A DNA stretch of 64,000 bases from Halobacteriovorax marinus (GTDB lineage: Bacteria; Bdellovibrionota; Bacteriovoracia; Bacteriovoracales; Bacteriovoracaceae): contig MAAO01000015.1 in the NCBI GenBank assembly GCA_002163155.1, forward strand, positions 1 through 64,000, written 5' to 3'. The number at the start of each line of letters is the position of its first letter. Position 1 is the first letter of the stretch. Positions 27,133 to 35,466 of this stretch are shown here, in pieces. Both the position numbers and the translations under genes were made by a program. The notes beneath the pieces were generated by a model, which saw only the letters and a program-made list of their open reading frames with translations, did no database searches and had not been told where the DNA came from.

Positions 27133-28372
27133 TGAACAAACAACTAAAAAAGATCTCATCCAAGGAAAGTGGTACTTCGCCTCTTGTCCTTCTGGAATGG
27201 AAGAAATGCTCCTTGAAGAACTAAAGAAATTTGACTGTGGAAATTTTCAACAGTTCTTTGGTGGAATTCGTTTTAAGGCCGAGACTTGGAACGCCTTAGA
27301 GTTTCTTATCAACACAAGACTGGCCAGTAGAGTTTACCTAGAACTACATCAGTATAAATTCTATAAAGATGAAGATCATCATTCACTTGCAAAAGATAAG
27401 TGGTGGCACCATATTTTTTCAACTGAACAGACTTTTAAAATTACGACATTATTTGATAAGCAAGCAAGTGGATTTTTTAAGAACTCAATGATCATGTCAC
27501 TGAGATTAAAAGATGCCATCGCGGACAGCTTCAGACAACACGTGGGCTCACGTCCTAATATCTCAAAAGATAATCCTGATGTATCTATACTACAAAGAAT
27601 TGAAGCTATTGAAGGGCAAAAAGGATGGTTCAATAGAATCTATCTTGATCTTTGTGGAACTCCTCTAAGTCATAGAGGTTATAGACCAAGAGGTCACGAA
27701 GCTCCTCTTAGAGAAAACTTAGCCTCTGCTCTCATTCAGTCAACAGATTGGGATAGAGAAAAAGATATCTTCATGGATCCTATGTGTGGTTCAGGAACAA
27801 TTATAATAGAAGCCTTATACCTTGCGGCTGATTTGCCAGGAAGTTGGTTAAAACTTTACGGCCTAACTCTTGGAAATAAAGTTTTTGCTTTCCAAAATCA
27901 CCATTGGTTTAAACAAGAAGATTTTGATCAAAAAATAAAGGACTATGCAGCTGACCTTTTAAAGAAAGGTGATGCGGCCATAGGTAATATTCCAGGTGGT
28001 CAATTCTTTGGAAGTGATCTTTCTCCTAAAGCTCTTCGTATTTTTGAAAAGTCACTTGAGCTAGCCAACTTTCCAGTTGATCTCTGTGAGCTTGAAGTTG
28101 CTGACGCCCTTGAACTTAAGCCTTACGATGAAGCGCCCGGAATCGTTGTTTCAAACCCTCCTTACGGAGAGAGACTTGGACAAGAAGAAGATTTGCGTTC
28201 TTTCTACCATGACCTTGGGGAAAATTTTAAGAAGAACTATAAAGGGTTTCGTTGTTACATACTCACAAGTGATCCAGAACTTAGAAAAGCCATTTCACTA
28301 CAAACGTCCATGAGAAAACAATTTTTCAATGGTGGAATCGAATGTCGCTTTCTTAAGTACGACATCCGATAA
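27125..28372 (+). CDS. THUMP-domain rRNA methyltransferase, RlmL (m2G2445)-like
   Basis: ATG 27125 is within the end of the kinase gene; ~415 residues. A THUMP-like N-terminus (FASCPSGMEEMLLEELKKF... KFYKDEDHH) leads into a Rossmann methyltransferase with DPMCGSGTIIIEAL as the SAM loop and VSNPPYGERLG as the catalytic NPPY motif. This equals the N-terminal half of E. coli RlmL, which methylates 23S rRNA guanine N2; the RlmK half is absent, as in many bacteria. Confidence 0.88.
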   Translation: MTNEQTTKKDLIQGKWYFASCPSGMEEMLLEELKKFDCGNFQQFFGGIRFKAETWNALEFLINTRLASRVYLELHQYKFYKDEDHHSLAKDKWWHHIFSTEQTFKITTLFDKQASGFFKNSMIMSLRLKDAIADSFRQHVGSRPNISKDNPDVSILQRIEAIEGQKGWFNRIYLDLCGTPLSHRGYRPRGHEAPLRENLASALIQSTDWDREKDIFMDPMCGSGTIIIEALYLAADLPGSWLKLYGLTLGNKVFAFQNHHWFKQEDFDQKIKDYAADLLKKGDAAIGNIPGGQFFGSDLSPKALRIFEKSLELANFPVDLCELEVADALELKPYDEAPGIVVSNPPYGERLGQEEDLRSFYHDLGENFKKNYKGFRCYILTSDPELRKAISLQTSMRKQFFNGGIECRFLKYDIR

Positions 28373-28377
28373 AGAAA

Positions 28378-29205
28378 CTATTCGGTACTAAATCTATCGA
28401 CCAATTTCATGGCCATTTTTGGTGTAGAAAATTTCATTAAAGCATTCGAGTTTACAACTTTGTCCGAATGCTTTTCTGATTTTGAAAAGAAGTAAGGGCC
28501 TATATCACTATCTTTCAAAAAGATGGTGTGACCCTTTCCCGCAAATTTCCTGACGATAAATTCAGAGTCTAAGAAGCAAACTTCTCTGATCATGAAGTTC
28601 TTTGCCACATAAACAATGACACAGTAATCACTCAAATCTACGAGAGTTTTTCTTAATTTAACACCTTTTGGAGATGAGTGATCTCCCCAGTGAACCTTTA
28701 CTTCAACTCTCTTGCCGTCTAAAAAGAAATCAAATCCTCTTTGAGAAGTTGATTTTTTCTGATGTAGACCAAAGACACATTTCGCGTACCACTCACCAAG
28801 CTGAACTGGTAATTTTTTTCCATTCACAAGGATTTGCTGTTCACTTAAGACTTGGTAGCATTTATTCACAGTTTCAACTGCATCAAGAATTGATTTGTTA
28901 TCAGGCATCGCCAAAATAGACATGACCTTAGCCTGCCCTCTTTTTAGTTTTCTAGAAAATTGTATTTCATACCACTTTGAGAAACGATCAAACTCAAATA
29001 AATCGAGAGAATCACATATAAATCCACTTCTAATGAGTTGACCAATATTGTCGAGTCCTTCAATTTTCTTTTGAATATATCTAAAAGGTGTAAACGTTGA
29101 ACCGTCCTCACCTTTTAAGAAAAAATCATCTTTGTATAAGTCAGTACTACCGTGAGTTGTTTCGTTAAACTCAACGATAACTTTTAATATTGCAGCAGAA
29201 TCCAT
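28378..29205 (-). CDS. PD-(D/E)XK nuclease-like protein
   Basis: 275 residues. The segment LGEWYAKCVFGLHQKKSTSQ followed by GFDFFLDGKRVEVKVHWGD has the layout of the PD-(D/E)XK fold: Glu138, Asp159, then Glu168-x-Lys170. Restriction enzymes of several types use this arrangement, with the D and E-x-K residues binding metal. No methyltransferase or specificity gene is adjacent, so it is not an obvious restriction system. The N- and C-terminal parts are unrecognised. Catalysis is inferred only from the motif. Confidence 0.6.
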   Translation of the reverse strand: MDSAAILKVIVEFNETTHGSTDLYKDDFFLKGEDGSTFTPFRYIQKKIEGLDNIGQLIRSGFICDSLDLFEFDRFSKWYEIQFSRKLKRGQAKVMSILAMPDNKSILDAVETVNKCYQVLSEQQILVNGKKLPVQLGEWYAKCVFGLHQKKSTSQRGFDFFLDGKRVEVKVHWGDHSSPKGVKLRKTLVDLSDYCVIVYVAKNFMIREVCFLDSEFIVRKFAGKGHTIFLKDSDIGPYFFSKSEKHSDKVVNSNALMKFSTPKMAMKLVDRFSTE

Positions 29206-29252
29206 ATCGTCCTAAGTCTAGTAATTCAAAGTACATAGTATCACTAAAACGT

Positions 29253-30971
29253 CTAAAGCTCTAGCTCAGCCAAGTTGTTTTCGAAATTTAGGACACTATT
29301 TCCTATTCCAATATTTTTAACAAGCTGATATTGGCAAAAGACCTTAAAGTCGACAATTTTAGTCCTGTAATATTTCTTCTCATCTTCCGAACTTGTCTTG
29401 TCCATTTCCTTTTTAGCTAAACAAGCGTGTTCTAAAAGTAACCAAGAAACGACTAAATTTCCGCAGTAGTTTAAGAAGTCTGTGGCATGGGCCAGGATTC
29501 CAATTTCATTTTTCTCCATGGCCATCTTTCCAAATTTCTCAACAACTTTTTGAGACATCTCCATTGATTTTCCAATCATGGCTATTTCATGACTAAATTC
29601 CTTAGCTTCATCGGTACTCATGATGGCTTGAATTTTCTTCCCAAGAGCAAAGAATGTTTTTCCCTGATCCTTTAAAATTTTTCTTGATACAAAATCAATT
29701 GCCTGAATTCCATTTGTTCCTTCATATATACTGGCAATTTTAGTATCTCTAATGAATTGTTCTATTCCATATTCTGTACAAAAACCGTATCCACCATGAA
29801 CTTGAACAGCGTCAACTGAAACATTAAATCCTTCGTCAGAACAATAGGCCTTACAAATGGGAGTAAGTAGAGCAATTTCTTTAGCTGCAACCTCATCACC
29901 CTTGGCCTCTAAATCAAAGAGATTTCCTGTATATAAAGTAAGTGCTCGCATTCCTCTAGAGACTGCTCTCATTTTAAGTAGAGTTCTCTTAACGTCGGGA
30001 AGATTACAGATTTCAGTTCCAAACTGAACTCTCTCTCTGGCGTATTGTTCAGTTAACATGAAAGCTAAATTCCCTTGGGATTCACCTTGCAGACCACAGA
30101 GAAGTCTAGCTTCATTCATCATGATAAACATATTGGCCATTCCAGCATTTTCTTCGCCGATCATCTCGCCGATACATTCACCACCTTGACCAAAAGTTAA
30201 TTCACAAGTGGCTGAGGCGTGAATACCCATTTTCTCTTCAAGCTTTGTACAAACAACATTATTGTTTGAATTATCTTCCACATTAAATCTTGGAACTATA
30301 AATAAAGAAAGGCCCTTTGAACCTTTCGGAGCGCCAGGAGTTCTAGCTAATACAAGGTGGATATTATTTTCGTAGAGATCACTTTCACCAGACGAAATAA
30401 AAATCTTCACACCTTTAATTGAATATTTTCCACCATCAAGTGGTGCTGCTGTAGAGCCTGCTGCACCAACATCAGAACCAGCACCCGGTTCCGTGAGACA
30501 CATAGTTCCACCCCATGCTCCTTCCATCATTTTTGTTACATAGAGATCTTTTTGCTCTTGTGATCCAATTTGATGAATGACATTCATCGCCCCACGAGTA
30601 AGTCCGTAGTACATAGAGAAAGAAACATTCGCTCCAATGGCAATTGAATTACAAACAATTGAGATAGCATGCGGAGCTGGCATTCCACCAATATCTTCAG
30701 GATATCCTAGTGCGTACCAACCATTTTCATAGAATTGTTTATGTGGTCCGTGAAAACAAGCAGGAACTTTTACATTTCCATCAACAAGTTTTACACCTTC
30801 CGCGTCCCCTACCATTCTTGTTGGGTAGATCTCATTTTCAGTAAACTTATTGAATTGATCGATAATATCTCTCATTTCGTCTTCACCGTAATCATTCGTG
30901 TGATCCTGCACCTTGTTCATTTTAAATAAGTTGAAGTAGATGTCAGCTAGATCTGTTTTGAATTGGGCCAT
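29253..30971 (-). CDS. Acyl-CoA dehydrogenase (large, with C-terminal extension)
   Basis: 572 residues. The family signatures are present: MCLTEPGAGSDVG for FAD/substrate binding, ARERVQFGTEICNLPDV, QVHGGYGFCTEYGIEQFIRD and the catalytic Glu in IYEGTNGIQAIDFVSRK. The size and C-terminal helical extension match the FadE-like group that oxidises medium- to long-chain acyl-CoA. Cytoplasmic, FAD-dependent, passing electrons to ETF. It is monocistronic here, so no beta-oxidation partners are seen. Confidence 0.95.
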   Translation of the reverse strand: MAQFKTDLADIYFNLFKMNKVQDHTNDYGEDEMRDIIDQFNKFTENEIYPTRMVGDAEGVKLVDGNVKVPACFHGPHKQFYENGWYALGYPEDIGGMPAPHAISIVCNSIAIGANVSFSMYYGLTRGAMNVIHQIGSQEQKDLYVTKMMEGAWGGTMCLTEPGAGSDVGAAGSTAAPLDGGKYSIKGVKIFISSGESDLYENNIHLVLARTPGAPKGSKGLSLFIVPRFNVEDNSNNNVVCTKLEEKMGIHASATCELTFGQGGECIGEMIGEENAGMANMFIMMNEARLLCGLQGESQGNLAFMLTEQYARERVQFGTEICNLPDVKRTLLKMRAVSRGMRALTLYTGNLFDLEAKGDEVAAKEIALLTPICKAYCSDEGFNVSVDAVQVHGGYGFCTEYGIEQFIRDTKIASIYEGTNGIQAIDFVSRKILKDQGKTFFALGKKIQAIMSTDEAKEFSHEIAMIGKSMEMSQKVVEKFGKMAMEKNEIGILAHATDFLNYCGNLVVSWLLLEHACLAKKEMDKTSSEDEKKYYRTKIVDFKVFCQYQLVKNIGIGNSVLNFENNLAELEL

Positions 30972-31075
30972 TTTAAAATCCTTTTAAAGTATAATTCCCT
31001 GTAATTATAATTCAATTTTGGTTTTTGTGTGGAGTGGTATTTTAAAAGGATTTATTTTCTTGTGGCCCAAATGTA

Positions 31076-31102
31076 TAAAGGAGAGCAAATCGCTCTCCTT
31101 TA
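31076..31102 (-). terminator. Hairpin terminator of the Asn-repeat lipoprotein gene
   Basis: TAAAGGAGAGC (31076-31086) pairs with GCTCTCCTTTA (31092-31102), an 11-bp perfect stem with a 5-base loop. The U-tract is short, but the position after the lipoprotein stop and stem strength support termination. Confidence 0.7.
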
Positions 31103-31127
31103 GTATGCATATTATTTTTTTTAAGAA

Positions 31128-31841
31128 TTAGTAAACTGCTGTTGGGTTCTTCATTAAAGCTTTAGTTAAATCGATAATGTAATATCTAGAGTTGTATCTA
31201 AATCTAAATATTTTCGAGCGTTGGTTATAATTATTATTATTATTATTATTATAGTAGTTACTTAAATCAATTGATCCACTATAAGCACTAATTGACATCG
31301 AAATATCTTGCCAACCATAGTACTGACTATATTTCTCTACTTTAGAGGCATTTCGAATAATATTTAAAAGACCTTCTCTTAAGCTTGATACAGTTGATCC
31401 AAATTGAGAATCACTTACTGGTGCAGAGTACGTAGCTCCATTTGCCGTGAAGTTTCTGTATACAGTATTTCTATCACTATCTAAAAATCTCCAGTAATAG
31501 TTATTTACCTGAGACTGTGATCTTTCTTGTTGTTGTTCCATACAGTCGTCATAGCCCCAGCAAAAATCGAAGTTGAAATTCGAACTTGAGGAGTTATTCT
31601 TTGGAAATGAATATAATCCAGCATCACTTGCTTCATCAAAGCGGTTATTGGCCACTTCATTATAGAACTCATCTCTTGTATTAGCTCCCTGTCCTGGGTT
31701 CGCTGTAATCGATGTATTGACACCATTGATGGGTGTATTTGCAGCTCCTGAGTCGGTAGAGTTCTTATCTCCACCACATGAAGTCACCCCAAAGGCGATC
31801 ATAGCTGCAACTAGCAAATGTAATCCTGTTTTAAATTTCAT
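31128..31841 (-). CDS. Lipoprotein with Asn repeat, unknown
   Basis: 237 residues. The signal peptide ends in a lipobox with Cys at ~22 (FGVTSCGGDKN). The mature part is Ser/Thr/Asn-rich, contains an aromatic-acidic segment (FNFDFCWGYDDCMEQQQERS), and a run of seven or more Asn coded by the ATT microsatellite (SNYYNNNNNNNYNQ). The C-terminal region (FRFRYNSRYYIIDLTKAL) looks globular. No family recognised. Anchoring in a membrane leaflet is inferred from the lipobox. Confidence 0.8.
   Translation of the reverse strand: MKFKTGLHLLVAAMIAFGVTSCGGDKNSTDSGAANTPINGVNTSITANPGQGANTRDEFYNEVANNRFDEASDAGLYSFPKNNSSSSNFNFDFCWGYDDCMEQQQERSQSQVNNYYWRFLDSDRNTVYRNFTANGATYSAPVSDSQFGSTVSSLREGLLNIIRNASKVEKYSQYYGWQDISMSISAYSGSIDLSNYYNNNNNNNYNQRSKIFRFRYNSRYYIIDLTKALMKNPTAVY
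31230..31250. repeat. (ATT)7 microsatellite inside the lipoprotein gene
   Basis: Seven uninterrupted ATT units, read as AAT (Asn) codons on the minus strand. Slippage would change the length of the Asn tract without a frameshift. Confidence 0.95.
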
Positions 31842-31988
31842 CTCTCTTACCTCCGTAAAAACTCTAAACTAAAAAGTGTTTGTTCATGGTTATTAGAAGC
31901 AAGGATTGTGCCAAAGATGTGAATGTTCTTTAAGGGACTTAGCTAGAATGGTTTTGAGTCTTTCTTATACAGTGACTAAAGTTTAGAC

Positions 31989-32014
31989 AAAAAAACTCCC
32001 CATTCGGGGAGTTT
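31989..32014 (-). terminator. Intrinsic terminator of the FecR/EK-repeat gene
   Basis: On the minus strand AAACTCCCC-GAAT-GGGGAGTTT (32014-31993) is followed by further Ts. A 9-bp stem with tetraloop, about 40 bases after the stop codon. Confidence 0.93.
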
Positions 32015-32054
32015 CTTGTTCATAAAATAATCACTTCTCTCTATATCTTTATTA

Positions 32055-33560
32055 TTATCCTTTCTTATTCTTATGTTTCTTCTTATCTTTTTCTTTTTGT
32101 TTTTCTTTTTCTTTCTCGCGATCTTTATCTTTTTCGCGTTCTTTCTCTTTCTCACGCTGGCGCTCTTTTTCTTTTTCACGCTCTTTTTCTTTTTCACGCT
32201 CTTTTTCTTTTTCACGCTCTTTTTCTTTTTCACGCTCTTTTTCTTTTTCACGTTCTTTTTCTTTTTCACGTTCCTTTTCTTTTTCACGCTCTTTTTCTTT
32301 CTCGCGTTCCTTCTCTTTCTCTTTCTCTTTCTCTTTTTCACGCTCTTTTTCTTTCTCGCGTTCTTTCTCTTTTTCCTTCTCTTTTTCCTTCTCTTTTTCT
32401 TTTTCTTTCTCTTTTTCTTTCTCTTTTTCTTTCTCTTTTTCTTTCTCTTTTTCTTTTTCTTTCTCTTTTTCTTTCTCTTTTTCCTTCTCTTTTTCTTTTT
32501 CTTTCTCTTTTTCTTTTTCACTTTCTTTTGCTTTCTCTTTTTCCCTGTCTTTGTCGTTATTAGAGGCTATATCTCTTCCTGGAGATTTTTTCACAAGCAC
32601 TACTGGATCAATACGTTGCTTTTCCTCTACAGGTTCTGAGTTTTTAGGTCTTTCATCTCTATCTGTTGAAGCAACCTTATCTTCACTACCTTTCTTTTCT
32701 TCAGGGATAATCAGCTTATCTCTCATATTTTGAAAAATACTATCATTAATTTTCTTATCAACCTGAGACTGTTCTTTCATTACAGGCCTAGTATCTTCTT
32801 CTTTATTACCTTCTTCTTTTGAAGCAGGGACTCTAGAAGGTTCTACCGTTGGTGCCTTTATATTAAACTCAACACCTTTAACTAACTTTTTATCTACTTT
32901 CTTTCTCACATCATGTAAGAAAACTTCATCAGACTTTCTAGATCTCTTTGCCAAAGCAAAAACTCTTTTATTCATTCTTCTAATACTAGCTTTCTGTGCA
33001 ATTTTTTGTGACATCTTACCTAATGATGATTGATAAACGAAACCAGGATTAATCATCACCTTCTTGTTTTCACCCTTAGACTGAATTTCTAACTTTCCAG
33101 AAAGGAGTGCGATGTTAGTTGTAATTTTACCTTTGTACTTGAATACATCTGAAAGGATTTCTGTTCCCCTAATACCCATCGAAGCCGAAGGAGTATTAAT
33201 ATGTAAACTTCTAGTTTTCGATTTAACCGTAAATAAACTTCTAAGCTTACCTTTAGTAAGATTATAAACAGCTGTTCTGTCAGATTTTGTTTTAAATTCG
33301 AATTTATCTAGTGCGAATACTGAATTGGGACCCAATTGAAAAATCGTATCATCCTTCATAAGAAGTTTTATGACCGAACTCTTACCACTTACTATTTTAT
33401 CACCGACTGAAAGATGATCTCCTTTTTTAAGTTTGTACTTTGTTCCAGCAACCACTTTCTGCACATCACCATGAACTCGAACAACTCTCCCAATAGACTC
33501 CATCGCAAGAACTTGGAAACTAAGCGAGAAAACTAATATCGATAGTAAGATTTGTTTCAT
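32055..33560 (-). CDS. Exported FecR-domain protein with long EK/EKEKER repeat tail
   Basis: 501 residues with signal peptide MKQILLSILVFSLSFQVLA. Residues ~20-170 form a FecR domain: VVRVHGDVQKVVAGTKYKLK, GDKIVSGKSSVIKLLM, the motif NTPSASMGIRGTEI and ALLSGKLEIQS. A linker follows with basic and acidic patches. From ~340 to the end the sequence is almost purely E and K with regular R, in EK dipeptides and an EKEKER hexapeptide. Such a charged repeat likely forms an extended helix or polyampholyte chain. There is no FecI sigma factor or TonB receptor nearby. It is divergent from an outer-membrane barrel gene. Confidence 0.9.
   Translation of the reverse strand: MKQILLSILVFSLSFQVLAMESIGRVVRVHGDVQKVVAGTKYKLKKGDHLSVGDKIVSGKSSVIKLLMKDDTIFQLGPNSVFALDKFEFKTKSDRTAVYNLTKGKLRSLFTVKSKTRSLHINTPSASMGIRGTEILSDVFKYKGKITTNIALLSGKLEIQSKGENKKVMINPGFVYQSSLGKMSQKIAQKASIRRMNKRVFALAKRSRKSDEVFLHDVRKKVDKKLVKGVEFNIKAPTVEPSRVPASKEEGNKEEDTRPVMKEQSQVDKKINDSIFQNMRDKLIIPEEKKGSEDKVASTDRDERPKNSEPVEEKQRIDPVVLVKKSPGRDIASNNDKDREKEKAKESEKEKEKEKEKEKEKEKEKEKEKEKEKEKEKEKEKEKEKEKEKEKEKEKEKEKEREKEKEREKEKEKEKEKEREKEKEREKEKEREKEKEREKEKEREKEKEREKEKEREKEKEREKEKERQREKEKEREKDKDREKEKEKQKEKDKKKHKNKKG
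32177..32320. repeat. 18-bp tandem repeat, about eight copies (EKEKER)
   Basis: The CACG or CGCG marker of the unit recurs at 32177, 32195, 32213, 32231, 32249, 32267, 32285 and 32303, an exact 18-base spacing. One unit reads CACGCTCTTTTTCTTTTT on the plus strand. Less regular 6-base units (CTTTTT/CTTTCT) extend the array from ~32090 to ~32540. Confidence 0.95.
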
Positions 33561-33798
33561 GGGTGCTCTCCTAAAGCGAAGCTCTTTCCAAAAGTAATTA
33601 GTAGTAATTTTACCTTTAATTACGATTCCTACATATTATCGGAAAGTTAGAGAATTACTTGAGCAAAAAGCTCCATCTTTTATTGCCACTCAACTCCCAA
33701 GTCATTGAAAATTCATAAGCTAGAAATTCATACCGCGTAGAATGAGAATTTAATCTAAGTTACTATTTTTATTAAGATTATTTAAAACTTAAGAACTT

Positions 33799-35430
33799 AT
33801 GACTATTATCTTTAGATGTATTTTTACATTTCTTTTGCTTCATCAAGTTAGCGCCGCAACTATCGTTGGCGAGATGAATGAAGTGCGTCTCGCTAAGATC
33901 GAACTGGCGCTTGAGGACAAGGAATACAAGCTAGCGCTAAGACTAATAAAGACCAACCTAGACTCTGGCGAATTACATATCCCTACTTATTTTCTTCTAG
34001 CAAGACTACATATGGACCGCGGAAAGTATTCTAAGGCCATGAGAGCTTACTACTATGTCATAAAGAAAATTCATCCCATCGATGGTAAGAAAATAATCTT
34101 ACAACGAACCGAAAGTGGGCTGGTTAATTTACTAAAAAGTATTACCGTCCCTACCAATAAAGCTCTCGAAGTTTATATGGAAGTTGGAAAAACCTTCTAC
34201 TCTATTGCAGACAGTTTTGAACATAGAAAAGAATTTCGCATGCAACTCTATTTACATGCAAAGAAGTTTTTTAAAGTCTGTGAGAGATTTAGATATGATC
34301 TTGCTACAAGTAAATTCTTCATAGGGCTCGTGAACTCTAAATCGAAAAATGTCATGGACGCCATTGGAAATTTCTACGATGCCAAAGAACTTCTTATCGC
34401 AGGAAAAGCTGATCCAAATGAAATAAAGAAAATAAACTATCTCTTGGCCGAATCTCTCATTCGCGAAGGTAAGACAGATGCTGGAATTATCTATTTAAAA
34501 ACAATCACAACAGATAAGAATGTAGAAGCTTCTCTAAAGAAGTACGCCGAACTCTATTTAAGTGGAATTCGTTCAAGCTACTCAGCGCTAAGCTTTGGAA
34601 TCGATTATGCCTACAAATCAAATATTAACTCCCTAAATGAAGACGAGCTGGCCACCCAAACGGAGGCTGACTATATTACAAAAGATGGGGTCACTGTTAC
34701 TAAGAAAATTGGCCTTGTATTTTCATCTGGTCAGAAGGGAAATTTCACCTATAGAACAAGTGTCAGTATTAGTGATGAAGAAAATAAAAACCGCGAACTC
34801 GTAACTCTAGATTCAAGAAGTTACAGTGGGTACCTAACAATTAAGTACAACAACTTTGAAAAATCTATTTTCACAGTAGACTTCGGCTACGGGCAAGAAT
34901 ACAGCCCCATTAGTGCAGAGAGTGGACAAAAGAAAACAAGTGCCACTACAAGTCTAGATTTAGAATACTTACACAACATTAAATCTGGAACATTGAGCTA
35001 TAGCGTTCCCATTCGCTATCTTGAATCTGAATCCTCACAGAAGGCCAGTATTAATAAAGGAATTGGTCTGACCTATAGCCCATTCTGGAGTACTAAACAC
35101 TTCTCCCCCTCATATTCATTTAACATGACATCGGTTGATGAAGGAGAAGGTATTGCTTCTTCTCTACGCTATGATCTCTCCCTAAGTAATAGTTCTAGCA
35201 TTAGCGAAAACTTCAGTGTTTTTACATACTTAGCTTATTCTCAAAACAGTAATACAGATCCAGAATTGGCCTACAAAGATTACGACATAGGTCTCTACTT
35301 CACTTATTACATTCGATACTTCTCAGGACTCTCACTGGATACAGAGTTGAGTCAAAGCTTATCCACCACAGATGAAGGTAAAACAACAAAGAAATTTGAA
35401 ACCTCTTTAGGCCTTACCTATTCATTTTAA
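33799..35430 (+). CDS. Outer-membrane protein: helical-repeat N-terminus plus C-terminal beta-barrel
   Basis: 543 residues with signal peptide (IFRCIFTFLLLHQVSAA). Residues ~25-260 are helical with TPR-like spacing (KEYKLALRLIKTNLDSGEL, YFLLARLHMDRGKYSKAMRAY). From ~265 to the end the sequence is alternating polar/hydrophobic strands with Tyr/Ser and turns (ALSFGIDYAYKSNINS, FTYRTSVSISDEENKN), ending in Phe as outer-membrane barrels do. The layout recalls TPR-barrel proteins such as Slam/DUF560, but I cannot confirm that family. It diverges from the FecR gene across 238 bases. Confidence 0.8.
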   Translation: MTIIFRCIFTFLLLHQVSAATIVGEMNEVRLAKIELALEDKEYKLALRLIKTNLDSGELHIPTYFLLARLHMDRGKYSKAMRAYYYVIKKIHPIDGKKIILQRTESGLVNLLKSITVPTNKALEVYMEVGKTFYSIADSFEHRKEFRMQLYLHAKKFFKVCERFRYDLATSKFFIGLVNSKSKNVMDAIGNFYDAKELLIAGKADPNEIKKINYLLAESLIREGKTDAGIIYLKTITTDKNVEASLKKYAELYLSGIRSSYSALSFGIDYAYKSNINSLNEDELATQTEADYITKDGVTVTKKIGLVFSSGQKGNFTYRTSVSISDEENKNRELVTLDSRSYSGYLTIKYNNFEKSIFTVDFGYGQEYSPISAESGQKKTSATTSLDLEYLHNIKSGTLSYSVPIRYLESESSQKASINKGIGLTYSPFWSTKHFSPSYSFNMTSVDEGEGIASSLRYDLSLSNSSSISENFSVFTYLAYSQNSNTDPELAYKDYDIGLYFTYYIRYFSGLSLDTELSQSLSTTDEGKTTKKFETSLGLTYSF

Positions 35431-35466
35431 TGTGCTAATTTCGTGAAAATTTATTTGGAGTAAGAG

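Noticed and set aside
31976-32521. 181-residue Lys/Arg-rich frame overlapping the EK repeat
   Set aside because: It is the +1 shadow of an A/G-rich repeat array; no SD and no independent composition. The FecR frame has the signal peptide and domain.
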